A stretch of DNA of 64,000 nucleotides from Myotis daubentonii (GCF_963259705.1 NC_081847.1:86798485-86862484), one strand, 5' to 3'; positions 30,776 through 43,186 are shown, counted from the first letter of the stretch. Numbers and translations are program-made. Notes: a model not told the origin generated them from the letters alone.

Positions 30776-31223
30776 GGGTACCAGCAGAGGACAAAGTTGA
30801 GTGATACAGAGAATCTGAGATACACAGGAAGGGTGGGTTGTAGTGGGCAGGAAAGACCCTCTGCATAGCCTTGGTGCCCACATCTTCAGGACTGTGTGCG
30901 TGCCACTGACCAGTGATACAAAATAGAAAGGAGACACGAGGAAGAAGAAGACACATCCTACAATTCCTGCTTTTTCACATCTCTTGTGAAGAGTGGTCCC
31001 TAAGAACTAAAGCAGCTTCGTTAAGATGCTAAGAAGGGTGGTGCAATCAGTATGCAGGTTAACATCACTCCAGACATCGGTGTAACAACTCGGGTTTATT
31101 CCTGCCTGAAAAGGGGGTGCGTATGCACCTGGCACAGAGACCAACAGGACTGGAGGGGAAAAATCAGGGATTGGTTCAGTTCACTGTGGCCTTGTCACCT
31201 GGTGCAGCCCAAAGGTTATGTGG
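30776..31223. other. Non-coding, no gene recognised
   Basis: Short open frames on both strands, none recognisable. No repeat identified. Confidence 0.4.
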
Positions 31224-31237
31224 GTGTGATGATTATT

Positions 31238-31441
31238 TTTTTAAATTTTTGTTTAAAATATATTTTATTCATTTTTTTACAGAGAGGAAGGGAGAGGGAT
31301 AGAGAGTTAGAAACATCGATCAGCTGCCTCTACTGGGGATGTGCCTGCAACCAAGATACATGCCCTTGACCAGAATCGAACCTGGGACCCTTCAGTCTGC
31401 AGGCCAACGCTCTATTCACTGAGCCAAACTGGTCAGGACGA
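31238..31441 (-). mobile_element. Ves SINE, first of a same-target pair
   Basis: Antisense Ves with an internal deletion in the CTCCTGCACATC segment (reads CAGCTGCCTCTACTGGGG). Flanked by GTGTGATGATTATT at 31224-31237 and 31442-31455. The right-hand repeat is also the left flank of the next SINE. Confidence 0.92.
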
Positions 31442-31455
31442 GTGTGATGATTATT

Positions 31456-31676
31456 TTTTTAAAAATATATTTTATTGATTTTTTACAGAGATGAAGGGAG
31501 AGAGATAGAGAGCTAGAAACATCAATGAGAGAGAAACATCGATCAGCTGCCTCCTGCACATCTCCTACTGGGGATGTGCCCGCAACCCAGGTACATGCCC
31601 TTGACCGGAATCGAACCTGGGACCTTTCAGTCCGCAGGCTGACGCTCTATCCACTGAGCCAAACCGGTTTCGGCAA
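31456..31676 (-). mobile_element. Ves SINE, second of a same-target pair
   Basis: Antisense Ves, longer than its neighbour by an extra AACATCAATGAGAGAGA segment and with the complete CTGCCTCCTGCACATC block. Flanked by GTGTGATGATTATT at 31442-31455 and 31677-31690. The sequence differences show this is not a copy of the adjacent SINE. Confidence 0.93.
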
Positions 31677-31796
31677 GTGTGATGATTATTAATACAACTC
31701 TTTCCTATCACTTTACCAAAACTTTGAATTAAAAAAAAATTCTATTAACTACAAGTAGGATGCAAATTGGATAGTTTATAATGGAGAATAAGGGGT

Positions 31797-31960
31797 GTTT
31801 CTCAAACAGTGGTCCATACACAAGTGGCCTCAGAATTACCTTGGGAGCTTTTGAAAACTAGTGTATCTTAGATCCATCCCCAGAGATTCTGATGCCTTTG
31901 TATGGAGCAGGGCTGGAAATCTGCAGTTTTAATAAGCTCTCCAGAGCATTCATTTAGTCA
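31797..31960. repeat. MER5-like hAT fragment
   Basis: GTTTCTCAAACAGTGGTCC, CAGAATTACCTTGGGAGC, CCCAGAGATTCTGATGC, and GCAGTTTTAATAAGCTCTCC follow the MER5A consensus order. Diverged, ends eroded. Confidence 0.7.
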
Positions 31961-31964
31961 CGCA

Positions 31965-34900
31965 AGCAGGTGTGAAATCACAGCTCTTGATCGTGGAGTG
32001 GAGTACACCAGAGTGCCTATTTTACTTTACCTCAACCGATTCTGGAATACATATATATGCACACACTTTGAATAATTATAAATACAGTGTTTATTAAAAT
32101 GCATTTCATGTTCAAAATTGAGTTATCAGCTGTTAGGAAATTTTGGGGGGAGATACCCTGTATGTATATATACACACATATACATATGCATTTTGTAGGA
32201 CAAACCAAGATATTTTGACAAAATTAAAATTTGTATTTCTCTTGGTCCTAAAGAGAATAACTATTTTTATATAAATTCTTTTGTATATTTTTCTTTATGT
32301 TGTTGCTTCACATTTCTTTTTTATTTATTTTTATATTAGGACATTTAAAATTTTATTGTTTTTGAAAGAGCTCTTGAAATATTAAGATTTGTTTTCCATT
32401 TTCTAAGAGTTTGGAAATGGCAAAAATAAAATTGTTCTCTGAGAGGTCAATTTAGGAATTACAGAGTAGAGCAGAAATAGGAAAACAGCGTGAAGAGAAA
32501 ATGGCTATCGGGCTGTCAAAAATTAATTGAATAATTGAACTTATTACCATATCTCAAAAGAGCTAATGGCATTTGTAAGATAACCTATGGAAGTGAATTA
32601 AAATGTGAGTTCAAGTGTCAGATATTAGGTGGGCCAGTCAACAGGGTCTTGAGAGAGGAATTACTCCTATCCACACATTATTTTAGGTCAATGTTATTTA
32701 ACATTAAAATCATGCCACTAACTATTATTGATTTGATTTCATTCTCTCCAAAAAAGTTCTTCATTTGCTCCCTATATGCCTACAGGGAGTACATGTGCCA
32801 GGCAGAGGGCTAGAGGGTTTGATGTCTTGGGAGTTTTGATTTCCATTACAAACTAGTAAACCAGCATCAAAACTATGGTGATTCAATAACATCCAAGTTC
32901 ATTTTTATTTCAGGAAATTCCTTTGGATAAGATCCCAGGAAAAGAACCTGAAGGGATTAAACCCTAATGGTGGGAGTGCAGATACTGGCAGCTTAGCAGA
33001 GAAGACATATTCGGGGGTGAGCAACATTCATCTCCACACTGAATGTCAAATTACTGCCACCTGGTCATTATTACCTTTCAGAAAGGGGCTCATGATCCAG
33101 GTTTCTGCCACTTTCTTTGCACACCTGTGGAAACACAGAATATTTGAGTAACTGATTTGAGCCTTTTGTCTAGTTTGAGTCTATTGGGGACACAGGATGA
33201 GTAATTCATAATTAACTGGGCAGACAAGAAAACTTGTTAATTCAGAATCCCAAGTGATTCTACACGGAAGAGTTCAATTTTACAGCTGAGACAAAATCCA
33301 ACCCTTCCCCTTCAGGGTCCACTTCTGCTCTTGCAGCTCCGTTCATGTGCATGGTCCATGCCTTCTGTCCCATGCTCCCTTCTGCCAAATTCCTTTGCCA
33401 ATCTTGATCAAGTCGTATGTGAGATCTGAAGGGACCTCACCTAGGCCTGTCATTAGCCTCGCACCCATAAGCCTGGCTTCCCTTCAGTGAGAAGCTGTCT
33501 GTCCAGTCTCAGTGTGCCGTGTGAACCGTGTGGGACAGTCTTCGGGATGAATTTCATCCTGTTATTACTGCTGAGTACTCTGGTTCCCCTGCTGGATTTG
33601 GAGGCTTGCCTTGAACTCCAGCCCAATTGACTAGGATCTTGTCAACATGCCTAGCACTTGACATTCCATGTAATTTGGCAGCTGGATGCTGTCTCCTTAG
33701 TTCCAGACACTGACAGGGGTCTTGTCCCAAATTAAATGGGCCATCCAAAACTCGGAGACTGCCCCCCATCTGACTTTGTGCCTTGCCTTTGCCTGGTGAT
33801 TCCTGGTGTCCAGCAGATGGGATACTCACTAACATCAGGGAAGCTTGGAATGAACAACACCCCTTTGGACTATGATGCAAATTGTCTTCTGTTCCTGGGG
33901 GAAAGGCAATGCTGGTTGTGCCCATTACCAGCTCCCTGTCCCTACCCCTATCCAACACACATCAAGGTTTAGCACGCCCTTGTACTCACTATAGGAAACT
34001 AATATATTACATTTCTGGTTTGTCTAAACTAGCTTTATTGACACAAAATTTAACTTGAGCATGATTCAATGTTTCTGCTGGGTCTGAATTATGTTCAGCA
34101 AAGCAAGTAAACTTATAGAATAAAGATTTGGGGGTTTACAGTTCCGTGCAATATATTTGAAAGGCAGGTAGTTGACAAACCAATATTACACCGTCCTCTC
34201 TTCTCAAGTTCGTATTAGGGAATGTGGATACGATTGATGAACTCTGAAAGACAAGTTGAAAGAGAGGATATATAACGGCTCTTGGTAGGGAGTAAGGATG
34301 CAGAAAAGAGAGGCTCATTGCTTGATTTTTCAGGATTTGGAAGGGAAATAAATTCTTAGGGGACTTTTCTTGTGGAGTCATTTGTGTGGAAAACAGTGGT
34401 ACATGGGAACTTTTTGAGAGTAGTGGAGGGAGAAGAGAGGAACTAATTGGCTAGTGTAAAGCACACTGCTAATCAGAGGAAGCCTTCAGTGAAGGTCTAA
34501 TATGGAGCAGTCCATTAGAGTGTGGGCTCCCAATAGTCACAGGCCCTGGTTAACCCTACCGTATGCTTAATCGAGAATTAAATTATTTTCCATATCTGCA
34601 TTTCTAATTTGAGACAGAAAAATGCATTTGATGCAAAAATAAAAAAAGACTAAAGAATATCTAGTCTCCCCTAATGAATCGAGTTTTTGCAGTGCTGTAA
34701 AGTGAGTCAACACTAAACTATAGAATATGCCAAGTTTATCTTCAAGCTGTGTTCTTTCTATTTAGGCTTTAATTATGTCAGTTCTTCCCTTTATTTCTCC
34801 ACTTCCCCCATCTTTTTCTGCCCCATCTCTGATCCCAGTGTCCACATGATTTTCCCTTTTATCCCCATTTATTGATTGGACTAATGCTCTCTGAGTATTT

Positions 34901-35450
34901 TCTTGTCTGCTGTCTCCCTGCCATCTGAAAGACGGGCATGATACTCTCTTGGGGAGTACATCATCCAGCTGGGACCCTGCTGCAAAGAACTACCTGGATT
35001 TCAAACAAAAGCCAAAAAATTCAAAAGTGGAATTTAATCAAGGCAAATGGATTCAGCTCTAATGCTTTACTTGCAAGTGTGGAGCAGTGACTCAGGCTCC
35101 TTTGGTAGTCAGAGAAGCTCTGCTGACCACAGAAAATCACTTCATGCAGTTGGCAGCCAATTTCTCTTGCTGGGAAGATCTGTAGAGCTGTGGAGTAGGA
35201 CTCCAGTATATGGGATGCTGGCCAGTCAGCTCTCACAATTCTGCATGACTGTGCAGTGAAGTGTGCTGGACCTGAACCCAGGCCATCCCATTGGAATTAT
35301 AGTTAGTCCGAAGTTTTGGGTTAATAAAATTAGGTGGTGTGTGTTTCACAAATCAGTTGGATAGTAGTTGGATTATGGAGTGACAGTTGACTGATAGGGC
35401 TGCCGGCATTGGCTCTCTGGTGAAATAGTTGACTGATCTGGCTGAGGTAT
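31965..35450. other. Non-coding, repeat-poor interval
   Basis: 3.5 kb without a recognisable gene or clear repeat. The longest open frame (33554-33958, minus, 134 codons) has no recognisable domain or signal. A TA/CA-rich patch lies at about 32155-32190. Confidence 0.4.
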
Positions 35451-35454
35451 ACAA

Positions 35455-35640
35455 TACAGCAGTCCACCTATCCATGGGGGGTATATTCTAAGACTCCCAG
35501 TGGGTGCCTGAAACTGTGGATTGTACCAAACTCTTTCTATATACTATGCTTTTCCAATCCATACATTCCTCTGCACAGCTCATAAAAAGGAGTTATTTAT
35601 TTACAAAAATTCTGAAGTATATATTCTTTTATATCTTAAA
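35455..35640. repeat. Tigger-like (pogo) DNA transposon fragment
   Basis: CAGTCCACCTATCCATGGGGG, ATATTCTAAGACTCCCAGTGGGTGCCTGAAACTGTGGA, and ACCAAACTCTTTCTATATACTATG recall the Tigger-type TIR region ('CAGT.GGCCCTCCGTATCC...GGACCCCCAGTGGATGCCTGAAACTGCGGA'). Partial and old. Confidence 0.6.
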
Positions 35641-35644
35641 GTAT

Positions 35645-36775
35645 ATAAAAGGAAATAGAAAGAAAGGCTAGGCAATAGAGGTCAAATAGGTGTACATCAA
35701 TGTCCTGGGAGAAAATATCTGGAGTTCGAACTCTAATACCTAGGATTTAAAAAACGATTAAAAGAGTAATCTGCTAAAAATGTTCAAAGATAATGCCTAT
35801 GCATACCTTGATTATCTGTCTTTATAGCATAATATTATTTTGCTCCGTCGTTTATGCTATTTGGTTTCTTTTTAAATGCTAATCTATCAAATAGGAGAAA
35901 ACAAACTTCTCAGTTGGGCAGCATCAAAGATAATACTTTTCAAAATTTGCTGAATCTAAATATATATTAGCAGTGATTTGAAAAAATATAGATAATATTG
36001 AGGGAAAAATGTCTACCATAACCACCCCACAATCAAGCTACATAAACAAAACTTCATCCCCCCAAATTCCCTTCTGCTCCCCTTTTATAATAAAACATGT
36101 CCCACAATCTGATCCTTAGCAACTGCTGCTCTGTTCTTCACCCCTATCAATTATACACACACTGATAGCATCACAATCCAGAAAACAACCAGTGAACTTA
36201 GTCTTAATACTTAAAAGAAAATATTTTCAAAATTTAATTTGACTTTAGATACATATGTTTCTTTTTCAGAGACATGTTATAGGATGAGAAAAACACACAC
36301 ACTTTCAAACGCACAACACCTTTAATTCTAAGGCAGAAGTTGAATAAAAAGTGTGAACTTGTGAAGAAAAAATAAAAACACATCTGACTGTGAAAGCTTG
36401 TTCATATGAACATAATGAAAAGCATCAGATGTCAACTTAAAAAATGGGATGGAGTGAATAGTGATTCAAAATTATTCTGTGGGAAAAGTGAACAGAATGT
36501 TGAAAACCAGTCAACTAAAATTCTCCTATGGAAAATTCTTTTCTGATATTTTTTTCTGTCCACTACCCCTTTGCTTTTTCAATTTCCCAAACCAAGGCAA
36601 ATCTTCCTATTTTCTTTTCATATCCCCCAATATTTCTCCTTTTCAGCACTTTAATCACTTGTAATTATATATTTAAAAATAATTATTTAATATTTCTCTT
36701 CATCACTAAATTGAATGCCAGGCATAGGCATTCAAATATATTCCTTTAGTGATCAAATTTCTACATTTTATTTAG
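35645..36775. other. Non-coding, AT-rich, no gene recognised
   Basis: AT-rich with scattered short frames. Possible decayed L1 DNA at about 36020-36190, not assignable with confidence. Confidence 0.4.
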
Positions 36776-36779
36776 GACC

Positions 36780-36895
36780 AAACTTGAGATCCTTGAGGGC
36801 AAGGATCAAGTCTTTATATTTGCAGGACCTGATACTGTGCCTAAAACATAGAAATTTCCAAAAAGTGTTGCATAAATGATGAATGAAGTTTTGAG
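36780..36895 (+). repeat. L2 3'-end fragment
   Basis: GATCCTTGAGGGCAAGGATCAAGTCTTTATATTTGCAGGACCTGATACTGTGCCTAAAACATAG...GCATAAATGATGAATGAA follows the well-known L2 3' end ('CTTGAGGGCAGGGACTGTGTC...GTGCCTGGCACATAG...AATGAATGAA'). Confidence 0.8.
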
Positions 36896-36997
36896 AGGAG
36901 AATGCTATGAATCATTTACGCAGTTGGGGAGAGTGTTTTAGGTATCACAGTAGAATGGGCTTAACTGTCCACAAGTCCCGTGCTTTTACTGACTAAG

Positions 36998-37232
36998 CAG
37001 TGATGCCGAACCTTTTGAGCTCGGTGTGTCAGCATTTTGAAAAACCCTAACTTAACTTTGGTGCCGTGTCACATATAGAAATTTTTTGATATTTGCAACC
37101 ATAGTAAAACAAAGATTTATATTTTTGATATTTATTTTATATATTTAAATGCCATTTAACAAAGAAAAATCAACCAAAAAAATGAATTCGTGTGTCACCT
37201 CTGACACGCGTGTCATAGGTTCGCCATCACTG
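36998..37232. mobile_element. hAT MITE, GGCGAACC/GGTTCGCC end type
   Basis: Ends CAGTGATGCCGAACCTTTTG and GGTTCGCCATCACTG are inverted repeats. The body includes AGCTCGGTGTGTCAGCATTTTG and TGACACGCGTGTCA. Flanks GACTAAG and GCCTAAG differ at one base, a slightly decayed hAT duplication. 235 bp, no transposase. Confidence 0.85.
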
Positions 37233-37686
37233 GCCTAAGGCAAAACCAGACCCATAGACCCATGTCTCTTTAAACCACACACACACCAAAAAACAAAAAC
37301 CCACAAAGAAATCCCCACACAGCAACAACAATAAAAACAATAAGGGAGGATTCAGGTAGCTAAGTTCCCAATGATTAAATATATAAGAATTTAAACTTAA
37401 AAGTGTAACATTTCAACAGGAGGCTCTATCAAAAGAGTTGATTGAAGTAAAAACAAACCAACAAACCACACAACAAAACAACCAGCCTAGTCTAAACAGT
37501 GGGAACTCAAAAGATAGTGTTTCTGAGGGAGGAAGAAACATCAAGGCAGCCTTTACCTCTGTTTGAAGGGAGTAGGCAGTAGGCGTCAGTAAGGAATTTG
37601 TGGCACAGAGGTAGGAAACAAGGGCACCGACAAGATGATGTTGAAAGCCCGAATGAACATTTCTTAGGTATTGATTAAATAGTCCT

Positions 37687-37893
37687 GCCCGGCTGGCGTG
37701 GCTCAGTGGTTGAGCATTGATCTATGAACCAGGAGGTAAAGGTTCCATTCCCAGTCAGGGCACATGCCTGGTGTTTGGGCTTGATCCCCAGTGTGGGGTG
37801 TGCAGGAGCAGCGGATCAATGATTCTATCTCATCATTGGTGTTTCTATCTCTCCCTTCCTTTCTGAAATCAAGACATATATTTTTTTAAAAAA
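37687..37893 (+). mobile_element. Ves SINE, GGCTGGCGTGGCTCAG subfamily
   Basis: GCCCGGCTGGCGTGGCTCAGTGGTTGAGCA head, CCAGTGTGGGGTGTGCAGGAG, TCAATGATTCTATCTCATC, and GAAATCAAGACATATATTTT tail. No clear target duplication. Confidence 0.88.
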
Positions 37894-37894
37894 T

Positions 37895-39110
37895 ACTCTG
37901 AAGGTCACATCTTGCCTACTGAACACATTCTTGGAAAGCATTGCTAAGGGCAACTTTGGAAGTCTCCTTTCTTACTTCCTTCATTTAAAATTGGAATGGA
38001 GTAGAGACAAAATTGCAGTTGAGAAATTTAAAAGCTGAAAGCATCTTTCTGGCTCAGATGAGTAATGGTCCATTACATACTTTGAAAAACTGAGCCAGGG
38101 GAACGAAAATGATTTTCACACTGTTTCGTACTTCATCCAGTTGGTCAAGAAACCCAACAGGTGGGCAGAGAGGTGTAAAGAATGACAGTTTGTCCTTAGT
38201 AAGCTCACAATCATGTGTGTTGGGCGGGGTGGGGATGTGTAGCAGGGAAGACCAGCCTGAGTACAGAGAGCTAAGTGATGTAGCTGTCTAGCACTGCTCC
38301 GTGACTTTATGAAAAACTCAGCTTTAGGGGGACTGTTTGACCTGGGAAAGATGGTCAGGACAGAAGGGCTTCAAGGCAATTTACAAATGCCCCTGGAAGC
38401 TGGTATCTTGGCCATGTGGGATTGAAACAGCCAGTGAGATGGATTATCCTGCAGAAAAGCGACTGATTCTGAGAGCATGGCCGATAGAAAGAGTTCCTGA
38501 AGATCTGGGTTTGCTTAGTGTAGATGACAGTGTCACTCTGTGCCCCTGGAAAACTAAACTTGAGGATGTCACTGCCACGCTCTGTGAGGTGGCTTAGCTG
38601 ATTTTCATGAACCACATTTCTGTAAATATTTTGAAGGCACAGCCTGGGTCAATAGTGACATGATTCATTGATGAGGTGGCTTTGCTCAGTGCTTTCCAAT
38701 ACTTGGAAACATATACTATATTTCACCAAAAACCAAACAAACACAAAATCAAAACACCATTGCACAGTTGGAACAGGGGCAAGTGGGAGGGAGAGGAGTT
38801 TGACTTTAGCAGAAGGAACTGCTCAGGATAATTATGTAAGATTGTTAGGTTGAGTGGTCAGCCAAAACCCAGATTTTAAACAAAGCTGACACGAGTCATC
38901 ATATTTTTTCAATTTTCTCCATTTCATTGCTTCATTTAGAAAGGGTCTTTCTGTTTAATTACCTAATCCATGTCACATGTTATCATCATGCCTAAAACTC
39001 AAGGCATGTTAATTAAATGCCTGGAGAGAGAAAAGTCAGACTGAGACGTTATGGAAAAGATAGTAATTGATCTTGACTTTGAAAAATGAATAGGAACTTA
39101 AAAAAGAAAA
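37895..39110. other. Non-coding, no gene recognised
   Basis: Facing 86-codon frames at 38337-38615 on both strands have no recognisable family. Otherwise unassigned. Confidence 0.4.
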
Positions 39111-39114
39111 CTTC

Positions 39115-39900
39115 ATGAGGTATAACATACATACAGAAACGTGCACATACCTTAAGTGTACAGGCGGATGAGTATTTTTTAAAATATATTTTTATTGATT
39201 TCAGAGAGGAAGGGAGAGAGAGAAAGAGAGAGAAACATCAATGATGAGAGAGAATCATTGATCAGCTGCCTTCTGCACACCCCCTACTGGGGACTGAGCC
39301 CTCTATCTGGGCATGTATCCTTGACCAGAATTGAACCCAGGGCTCTGCAGTCCGCAGGCCAACACTCTATCCATTGAGCCAAACTGGCTAGGACTGGATG
39401 AGTATTTTGAAGAAAACCTTCCTTGCACTTAGAAGTTATCATGCCTCCTCCCTATCACTGCCCCTTTTTCCTCCCTAAAAGTAACCAGTCTCCTGGCATT
39501 TAACACAACGGACTAGTTTTAGCTGCATGTGAACTTTATATAAATGGAATTACACAGTATGCATTACTTCACATTGAGTTCTTTTATTCAGCATTTTATT
39601 TCTAAGTGTGGTCAGTGTTGTTGCATATTGTAACTTTTCATTAATTTTCTTCGCTGTGGTATTCCATTTGCTGTATAGACTGTAATTTATCCACTCCACT
39701 ACTGAGGAAAATTTGTTTCCACTAGCATTTGGCTCTTACGCATAATGGTGTTATGAACATTTTTACATGGTTTTTGGTGCATAGGTGTATGCATTTTTCT
39801 CAAGTACATATCTGAGAATGAAATTGGTGGGTCATTGGGAATGCATATAATTAACTTTACTTGGTAATGTCCAACTATTTTCCAAAGTGGTTGTTGGATA
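39115..39900 (-). repeat. L1M 3'-UTR, antisense, split by a Ves SINE
   Basis: GAGGTATAACATACATACAGAAACGTGCACATA...TTAAGTGTACAG before the SINE; GCAACCAGTC-like CAGTCTCCTGGC, ATATAAATGGAATTACACAGTATG, TGTTATGAACATTTTTACATGG, AATGAAATTGGTGGGTCATTGGG, TTTTCCAAAGTGGTTG after it. This is the reversed 3' UTR of an old mammalian L1. Confidence 0.8.
39179..39395 (-). mobile_element. Ves SINE with exact 13-bp target duplication
   Basis: Antisense Ves from TTAAAATATATTTTTATTG to CCATTGAGCCAAACTGGC. Perfect GGATGAGTATTTT at 39166-39178 and 39396-39408. It lies inside an antisense L1 3' UTR. Confidence 0.93.
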
Positions 39901-39929
39901 GGATTTGATAAAAGAAGCTGTGGAGACAG

Positions 39930-40210
39930 AAAAAAATTTCATAGTGAAGAGACAAGAGATATGAACTAGGCTATTATGCTCCTGGACCAAGAAGAGTTTT
40001 AGGATGGCCAGAGTTAGGAGTGTATGAGGGATGCGGTAATAGATAAATCAAGGTTAGGTAGGGACAAGGATATGGAAGACCTTAATGCCTTCCTTGGAAA
40101 TTGGAACTTTGTAAGTAATGGGGGAAGGACTTGATCAACTCTGTGCTTTAGGACGAGGAACAAGTATGAAGGGTAAGGTAGAAGGTCAAATTCTGAATTG
40201 GGGTATTGAG
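39930..40210 (+). repeat. L2-like LINE fragment
   Basis: AGACAAGAGATATGAACTAGGC, GTAGGGACAAGGATATGGAAGACCTTAATGCC, and GGAAGGACTTGATCAACTCTG recall the 'GAGCCAGATCATGTAGGGCCTTGTAGGCC...GTGACATGATCTGA' old repeat block. Diverged. Confidence 0.4.
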
Positions 40211-40214
40211 AATG

Positions 40215-41732
40215 GATATTGAAAGCCATCTGAGACAAAGAGTAGCTGATGTTCTTATGGGTAAGTGCTTTCTCTTTTGCAACTCAGGGCCCTTTTCTGT
40301 TGACTTCTGGAACTCTGAAAGTGCTGGGGTTTGCTCTACCTCCCCCCCCCACATACACATTTTTCCCCCCTCTTTAATAACCAAGGCTATTGACTTCTTT
40401 TAGAATTCCTTAATTTATTTCCTCTTAGTAAGATTTTTATTCTCATAATAAGAACTTCTGTGTGGATTAAATTAGAGATCAGGTGGGGAAAGCAGTTAAG
40501 GTTAGACAATTTTATGTCTGTAATGAATGTTAGGTATAAGCAAGAGGTTACCCAGGAGCCTTTGAGTTTAAATAGTGCTCTGTAAAAAATGCTGTCTGTC
40601 AAAATGATGCCGAAAGACTTATGATTTCTAGTCCACACACCCAAATATTGGGAAAAGCCCTGTCAATATGTAGTATTCTGTTTATAGTTTTAATGGGAAA
40701 GGCTCCACAGTCTAAGAATAATTTGTATGAAACTATATTAACCATTGATCACCAGAAGACCAATTTAGTCTGATTGCTTTATGATGGTATTAGCCTGCCA
40801 TTAAGGGGACCAGATGGGTCAACAAAGAAGTAGATAATTATGTGGCAAAGAAAGAATTCTGTCAGTCAGTTTTCTTCTAGCAGCACAAAAAAATACATTA
40901 ACAATCCCCTCCTCCCAGTGTCAAAGGCGTGACATTACCCCTCTTTTTCAACATGAATCTGCCATTCTTTAATAGCTTTGGGGTTTGGGCTCAATTAGTT
41001 TCAATCTTCGTGGTATGAGCCTGAAACTTAGGCCGAGGCAATCACAATAAATATTTGGAGACTCCAGAAGAATAATTGTATTCCCTAGCTACAAGCAATT
41101 AAGCTCTAGATCTATTCCTTGTAAACCTTTGCAAATGCAATGAAAACATGTTTTAAAAGACAAATTATTAAATGGCTTCTTTCCTTTGGTGTCACTTAGG
41201 TAAGGGAAAATTAAAGCTTGTTGTTTACCTAGAAGGAAAAAATATTTCCTGCTATAAAAATTATGACGGTGTGTGTTTAACCTGCTGATTATCTTTCAGA
41301 AATTATGGAGAGTGGGATAGATGCCAAAAAACAGATGGGCAACGTTCCCAAAATTCAAAAGGAGAAAAAGAATGACTTTCATAAACTACTGGGGGAAGCT
41401 TAATTTCAGTTTCCTCTCATCTTCTAGAATACATTAATAACAAGAATTTTAGACTGGGAAGTATTCTCCCATCCTCTTGCATCACAATAACCTCTTCTAC
41501 AACATCCAAAAATATATTTATCAGCCATATAAAAATATGACAACAAATAACACTTAAGTTGTGTGAAGTTATTGTAACCTTATAAAATGGGAAGGCATGG
41601 ACCTTTACCTAATGAAAAAGTTTCTTTTTTTTTCACACTGTCTTTTTTTTCACATAAATAAAAAGAATTTTTATTTGTGGATTAAAAGTAGGAGAGGAAA
41701 GGGACATTTAAAGAATTCCTTTTATGTTTTAA
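40215..41732. other. Non-coding, no gene recognised
   Basis: Unassigned AT-rich DNA with short frames; C-rich run at about 40344-40351 and 40365-40371. Confidence 0.4.
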
Positions 41733-41875
41733 CTAGAGGCCCATTGCACAAAATTTGTACAAGGGGCTCGGTCCTGCCACTGCTGCGGCCACCTGTGCCT
41801 TGGTCCCTGCCCACGGTGGCTTCAGAAGGAAAGATGTCTAGTCTAATTAGCATATTATGCTTTTATTATTATAGA
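41733..41875 (-). mobile_element. Minimal HeliBat-type Helitron (143 bp)
   Basis: Begins CTAGAGGCCCATTGCAC after host A, with the hairpin GCACAAAATTTGTAC. Ends AATTAGCATATTATGCTTTTATTATTATAGA before host T. Both terminal blocks match the 218-bp element at 10322-10539, with almost no interior left. It shows how little sequence is needed for mobilisation in trans. Confidence 0.92.
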
Positions 41876-41879
41876 TTTT

Positions 41880-42600
41880 TAGCACAGTGATGAAATGGGT
41901 ACTTTATCGCATAAAGTGAAAAAAACTGAGGTTTTACAGATCATGTAATTTATCCAAAGTCACTTAAATAGGAGGTGGTGAAAAATAGATCCTTTTGGTT
42001 TTATTTTTTCTCCTATATCTCTGTATTGATATTTCCCCACTGCTCTGGACTCAGCCCTGTGCCTGGTGCAACAACTGCTCAAACATGACATTTTTCTTCT
42101 GCATGAATAGTTCCTAGAGTGGGGAGCTCATTACCTATGATTTTACCACTTTCTGTTTGCTCTGATTTTTCTTCTACTTCTCTGTTTACTCTTCCCGATC
42201 TCCTTGGATGGCCTTTGTCTTCAACCCGTTCTATAGATGTCTTCCTTCTGTACTACTCCTTTTTTCAATTAACATCAATTCCCTGGAGTATCTTGCTACA
42301 TGCATGACTTCACCTAACACGTGTGCACCAGTAATCTCCATATTTAAACCTGGGGCCCAGATTGCTCATCTGAAATTTATGTACCAAATGACATAGAATC
42401 ACCTGGGTATGATGTTGGCTTATAAAATTCAATTCAGTCATTTGGCAAATATTCTTCCTACAAGCAACTTCCTCAACCCCAAATCTGTTATGCTTTCTGT
42501 AATCCCCCTCTGCATCTCTGCCCACTGATGGACTCAAGGAAGTAACATTGGTTATTTGTCACTTCTGCCTGCTTTTTCTCCCCACATCTACTTAATCATT
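41880..42600. other. Non-coding, no gene recognised
   Basis: Short unassigned frames. A weak antisense MIR-like piece may lie at 41900-41990 (AGTTTTACAGATCATGTAATTTATCCAAAGTCAC variant). Confidence 0.4.
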
Positions 42601-42617
42601 AATTCCCATCCCTTTTT

Positions 42618-42834
42618 TTTTAAAATGTATTTTATTGAGTTTTTACAGAGAGGAAGGGAGAGACATAGAGAGTTAGAAACATCGATGGGAGAGAAACATC
42701 GATCAGCCACCTCTTGCACATCTCCCACTGGGGATGTGCCCGCAACCCAGGTACATGCCCTTGACCGGAATCGAACCTGGGACCCCTCAGTCCGCAGGCC
42801 AACGCTCCATCCACTGAGCCAAACCGGTTTCGGC
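42618..42834 (-). mobile_element. Ves SINE with exact 14-bp target duplication
   Basis: Antisense Ves, TTTATTGAGTTTTTACAGAGAGG to CCACTGAGCCAAACCGGTTTCGG. Perfect TCCCATCCCTTTTT at 42604-42617 and 42835-42848. A 159-codon frame crossing it is SINE sequence, not a gene. Confidence 0.93.
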
Positions 42835-42848
42835 TCCCATCCCTTTTT

Positions 42849-43080
42849 GCTGAAGATGGTCACATCTCTTCTGTCCTCTTCACTTCCACACCCCTTAATC
42901 CAAGCCCATCTCACAATTTGCCAAAATTGCTGCCCAGCCTTAGAAATGATCTCTACTTCTAGAAGGGCACTTTCCCTTGGTTGTCAGGATGGTTTATGTA
43001 AAACATTAATCTTATTATGTCATTTCCCTCCCTAAACATTTTCACCATTTCTGCATCTTTAGAATAAAGCATCTTAGCAT
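42849..43080 (+). repeat. L2-like LINE fragment
   Basis: TCACAATTTGCCAAAATTGCTGCCC, AACATTAATCTTATTATGTCATTTCCCTCCC, ATCTTTAGAATAAAGCATC recall the 'ATCTGATCATGTCACTCCCCTGC...TTAGGATAAAGTCC' block of an old LINE. Diverged. Confidence 0.4.
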
Positions 43081-43186
43081 GAGATGAAAGAACGTTTATT
43101 CTTCAAGGGGGAACTTCTTTCTCCTCCTCTCTGTACTAGCCACTTGTTTGTAGGTGAAAGAGAGAATATCCTGGTAGGTGAATATC

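Noticed and set aside
42556..43035. 159-codon frame
   Set aside because: Its centre translates an antisense Ves SINE with an exact target duplication, so it cannot be an ancestral coding exon.
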